Assembly (NCBI GenBank): GCA_021809365.1
Contig: JAKBAC010000155.1
Span: 1 to 7,614 of the forward strand
Source of the DNA: Planctomycetota bacterium
GTDB lineage: Bacteria; Planctomycetota; Phycisphaerae; WQYP01
Reading direction: 5' to 3'
DNA: 7,614 bases
How positions within the stretch are numbered: position 1 is the stretch's first letter; the number at the start of each line of letters is the position of its first letter. The notes under the pieces are model-generated. The model did no database searches and had not been told where the DNA came from. It saw only the letters and a program-made list of their open reading frames with translations. The position numbers were made by a program, and so were the translations under genes. This document shows, in pieces, positions 5,483 to 7,614 of the stretch.

Positions 5483-6427
5483 ATGGCAGCTCAGGCAAGA
5501 CTCGGCAGAGGACTAAATGCGCTAATCATACAGCGGCCAAAACAAGTGATATCGGAAGAGCGAAACAACGCTGCCAGTAGTGGTATTCAAACGGGCAGTC
5601 CACAAGATTCGCACAGTTCTGATAGTAAACACATACGCATATATGAAATATCAATTGACCAGATTGACGATAATCCGGCCCAGCCGCGGCAGAACATGGA
5701 TTCCACAGCCATTGCCGAACTGGCTTCCTCAATTCGGACCCACGGAATTTTGCAGCCGGTTTTACTCAAGCAGGTGGGACAACGTTACCAGCTTGTCGCC
5801 GGACACCGCCGCACTGCGGCCGCTAAATATGCGGGACTGCTTACCGTACCGGCCATTATTCGCACCGATACAACACCGGAGCAGCAAATTGAATGGGCAT
5901 TGATAGAAAATATTCAGCGCCAGGACCTTAATGCGATCGAACGAGCCAAAGCCTACCGCGCTTATATTGAGCGCTTCTCAATGACCCATTCGCAGGCGGC
6001 CGAACGTCTCGGCGAAGACCGCACAACCATCACCAACTTTCTGCGCCTGTTGGATTTGCCGGGCGAACTGCAGGATTTGCTTGTCTCCGGAGCGCTTTCA
6101 ACCGGTCATGCCAAAGTACTCGCCGGAATTGATGACGCCGATCGCCAGAGCGCCCTGGCCGCCCTGGCCGCCCAGCAGGGTTTAAGCGTTCGGAGGCTGG
6201 AGGCGCTCGCGCGTGAAAGCGGGGCGGCAGCACCCCGTTCCGCCAAGCCCGGCACGGTTCGTACACCCAATGTGCTGGATATGGAACAACGCATCTCCCG
6301 GCAACTGGGCACCAAACTGCGCATTATCCCCAGCCGCAGGAAAGGGGCGGGCAAAGTGGTGATCCAATATTTTTCCGTCGATGACTTTGACCGCATTTTC
6401 GGACAGTTTACCGTAAGCTCAATATAA
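5483..6427 (+). CDS. parB: ParB chromosome-partition protein (CTP-dependent DNA clamp)
   Basis: This 314-residue protein has the chromosomal ParB/Spo0J layout. The N-terminal 'LGRGLNALI' (7-15) is the ParA-interacting tail motif. A variable linker (about 16-50) follows, then the CTP-binding ParB/Srx domain with 'NPAQPR' (64-69), 'GILQPVLL' (88-95), 'AGHRR' (106-110) and 'ENIQRQDLNAIERAKAY' (142-158). The helix-turn-helix is at about 167-190 (MTHSQAAERLGEDRTTITNFLRLL), and a C-terminal dimerisation domain covers about 263-314. Known ParB proteins load at parS, close around DNA with CTP and spread to direct origin segregation. The Arg pair of the CTP-binding GERR motif is kept, but its Glu is His here (GHRR). 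The start ATG has GGAG (5471-5474) eight bases upstream. Two parS-like sites precede it. No parA lies in the window. Confidence 0.97.
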   Translation: MAAQARLGRGLNALIIQRPKQVISEERNNAASSGIQTGSPQDSHSSDSKHIRIYEISIDQIDDNPAQPRQNMDSTAIAELASSIRTHGILQPVLLKQVGQRYQLVAGHRRTAAAKYAGLLTVPAIIRTDTTPEQQIEWALIENIQRQDLNAIERAKAYRAYIERFSMTHSQAAERLGEDRTTITNFLRLLDLPGELQDLLVSGALSTGHAKVLAGIDDADRQSALAALAAQQGLSVRRLEALARESGAAAPRSAKPGTVRTPNVLDMEQRISRQLGTKLRIIPSRRKGAGKVVIQYFSVDDFDRIFGQFTVSSI

Positions 6428-6428
6428 T
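6400..6428 (+). promoter_or_regulatory. Possible promoter of the pseudouridine synthase gene, inside the end of parB
   Basis: A perfect TATAAT (6423-6428) spans the parB stop codon, with CGGACA (6400-6405, four of six to TTGACA) 17 bases upstream. Transcription would begin near 6435, about 15 bases before the next ATG. This is plausible, though short AT-rich matches of this kind also occur by chance. Confidence 0.35.
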
Positions 6429-6449
6429 TAATCTACATATATAGATACT

Positions 6450-7370
6450 ATGACTGATACCATTACTATTCTTGATTTTTTGCGGAAAACTTACCCCCAG
6501 GCCCGGACCACAACCTTGCGGAAAATGGTGCAGGACGCCCGTGTCATACTCCACGGCCAACCCGTGCGATCACTGAAGCAGCCGGTGCCGGCCGGTGCCC
6601 TGCCCCACGTACGCGATACCACGGTAAATACTGCTGCCGAATCACCGCGCCTCGACGACGCGGTACGGACCGTCTATGCTGATGCCGATGTCATAGTGGT
6701 TGTTAAGCCCGCCGGCCTGTTGACCGCCACTCACGCCGAGGAAAAGCGTCCCACGTTACTGGCGGGGGTTAATCGTGTGTTAAGCCGGGATAATCAAAAA
6801 CTCAAAACCCATCTGGTACATCGCCTGGATAAGGACGCATCCGGATTGCTGGTGCTGGCCCGATCAGTGCGCGCGTTAGCAGATTTGAAACGGCAGTTCC
6901 GAACCCATAGCATTACACGCGAGTATGAACTTGTGGTGCATGGAACACCCAAAGCCCCGGCGGGGCGGTTGGAGCATCGCCTGCTGGAAACGGAATCCGG
7001 AATGGTGCGCGTGTGTCCGAATAATCCCGGCCATTCAAGCGCTAGCGCCGGCAAACCGGCGATTCTGGATTACCAGCTTGTACGTTCCAACCGCGCTTTT
7101 AGCCTGATTCGTTGTCGGCTGCACACGGGCCGCAAGCATCAGATTCGCGTGCAGTTCGCGGCGATGGGTCATCCGGTGGTAGGGGATGTATTCTATGGTA
7201 CTTCTGCCGCGCGGCGGGGGGGCGAAAGCCGATTATGTCTTCATGCGGTGCATGTACAGTTGAAACATCCGCGCACCGGAAAAATTCTGGACTTTCAATC
7301 ACCACTGCCTGAAAGCATCCTGCGCTGGATGCAAACGGCATCGGAACGGAAAACCAAACAAAAGCGATAA
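6450..7370 (+). CDS. RluA-family RNA pseudouridine synthase
   Basis: This 306-residue protein has the standard two-part layout of the RluA/RluC/RluD group. An S4-like RNA-binding region lies at about residues 4-55 ('DFLRKTYPQARTTTLRKMVQDARVILHGQPV'). The catalytic domain starts near 74 ('VYADADVIVVVKPAGLLT'), with the signature 'HRLDKDASGLLV' (124-135) holding the catalytic Asp127, and 'RLHTGRKHQIRVQFAAMGHPVVGD' (223-246). It isomerises uridine to pseudouridine in rRNA or tRNA. The motifs do not say which site, so no RluA/C/D symbol is given. The ATG is 22 bases after the parB stop with no clear Shine-Dalgarno sequence. The gene may be read through from parB or from the possible promoter at 6400-6428. 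The C-terminus is basic (ERKTKQKR). Confidence 0.94.
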   Translation: MTDTITILDFLRKTYPQARTTTLRKMVQDARVILHGQPVRSLKQPVPAGALPHVRDTTVNTAAESPRLDDAVRTVYADADVIVVVKPAGLLTATHAEEKRPTLLAGVNRVLSRDNQKLKTHLVHRLDKDASGLLVLARSVRALADLKRQFRTHSITREYELVVHGTPKAPAGRLEHRLLETESGMVRVCPNNPGHSSASAGKPAILDYQLVRSNRAFSLIRCRLHTGRKHQIRVQFAAMGHPVVGDVFYGTSAARRGGESRLCLHAVHVQLKHPRTGKILDFQSPLPESILRWMQTASERKTKQKR

Positions 7371-7407
7371 GAATCACTTTATTTTGAATACTTTTCAGGA
7401 GCGCTCC

Positions 7408-7614
7408 ATGGTCTTAACAAAACACGTGACGAGGGTTTTAGGGGCGGTGCTGTTGGGCTTGTTGCTGTCGCACAATGTCCTGGAAGCTGCACCGCGGATT
7501 ATTCCCGTCTGGCCGCATTTGGATATTCCCATAAGCCAAAGACAGCCGAGGATAAACCGCATCGGCGTACTTTTGGCACCCGTGCGCTGGCCCGAACTAA
7601 CCTGCTATCCGGCA
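7408..7614 (+). CDS. Exported protein of unknown function, N-terminal fragment cut by the window edge
   Basis: The first 69 codons are present and open to the right edge. The ATG has a clear ribosome binding site, AGGAG (7397-7401), six bases upstream. The protein begins with a Sec-type signal peptide: basic start (MVLTKHVTRV), hydrophobic core (LGAVLLGLLL) and a likely cleavage near residues 26-27 ('VLEAAPR'). There is no lipobox cysteine at the cleavage region. The mature part (IIPVWPHLDIPISQRQPRINRIGVLLAPVRWPE) is not recognised as a family. It follows the pseudouridine synthase by 37 bases on the same strand and may share its transcript. Confidence 0.75.
   Translation, partial: MVLTKHVTRVLGAVLLGLLLSHNVLEAAPRIIPVWPHLDIPISQRQPRINRIGVLLAPVRWPELTCYPA

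Noticed and set aside
1..7614. tRNA or rRNA genes, CRISPR arrays, insertion sequences, DnaA-box clusters
   Set aside because: None seen on either strand: no regularly spaced repeats, transposase motifs, tRNA-like arms or TTATNCACA clusters near parB.

Overview
The window reads as a bacterial chromosomal segment with closely packed genes on both strands. Nothing in it identifies the species. The FHA protein, with its near N-terminal 'LVLVIFKEDGQRREF' block and acidic tail, together with the moderate GC content and the scattered toxin-antitoxin (TA) genes, suggests Planctomycetota (possibly Phycisphaerae). That is an inference from family resemblance, not a demonstrated assignment.

Left part (1-3060). 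A TA module on the minus strand runs off the left edge. It has an AbrB/MazE-fold antitoxin (52-285) and the first 18 codons of a death-on-curing (Doc/Fic-type) toxin, overlapping by four bases. Next are hemW (minus strand, 377-1693), a radical-SAM heme chaperone-like protein, and a divergent FHA-domain protein (1769-2290). A complete vapBC module on the minus strand (2368-3002) follows, also with a four-base overlap and with a perfect palindrome at its likely transcription start.

Middle part (3060-5311). On the plus strand are a Nudix-box protein, with a GTG start that has no visible ribosome binding site, and a two-domain GNAT acetyltransferase-like protein. The 342-366 bases between them hold no convincing gene but several consecutive stem-loop-forming repeats.

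Right part (5312-7614). The gene for a chromosomal-type ParB is preceded by two 20-bp parS-like sites, which are exact reverse complements of each other and flank the likely parB promoter. The downstream site overlaps the predicted -10 box, which points to autoregulation by ParB combined with a partition/loading site. No parA is present in the window. Downstream are an RluA-family pseudouridine synthase, with its own possible promoter across the parB stop codon, and the start of an exported protein of unknown function that is cut by the right edge.

Most genes here are housekeeping or common accessory families. I do not see a clearly new multi-gene system. The most unusual features are the mirrored parS pair, with the same core deviation in both copies, and the stem-loop-rich gap before the GNAT gene.
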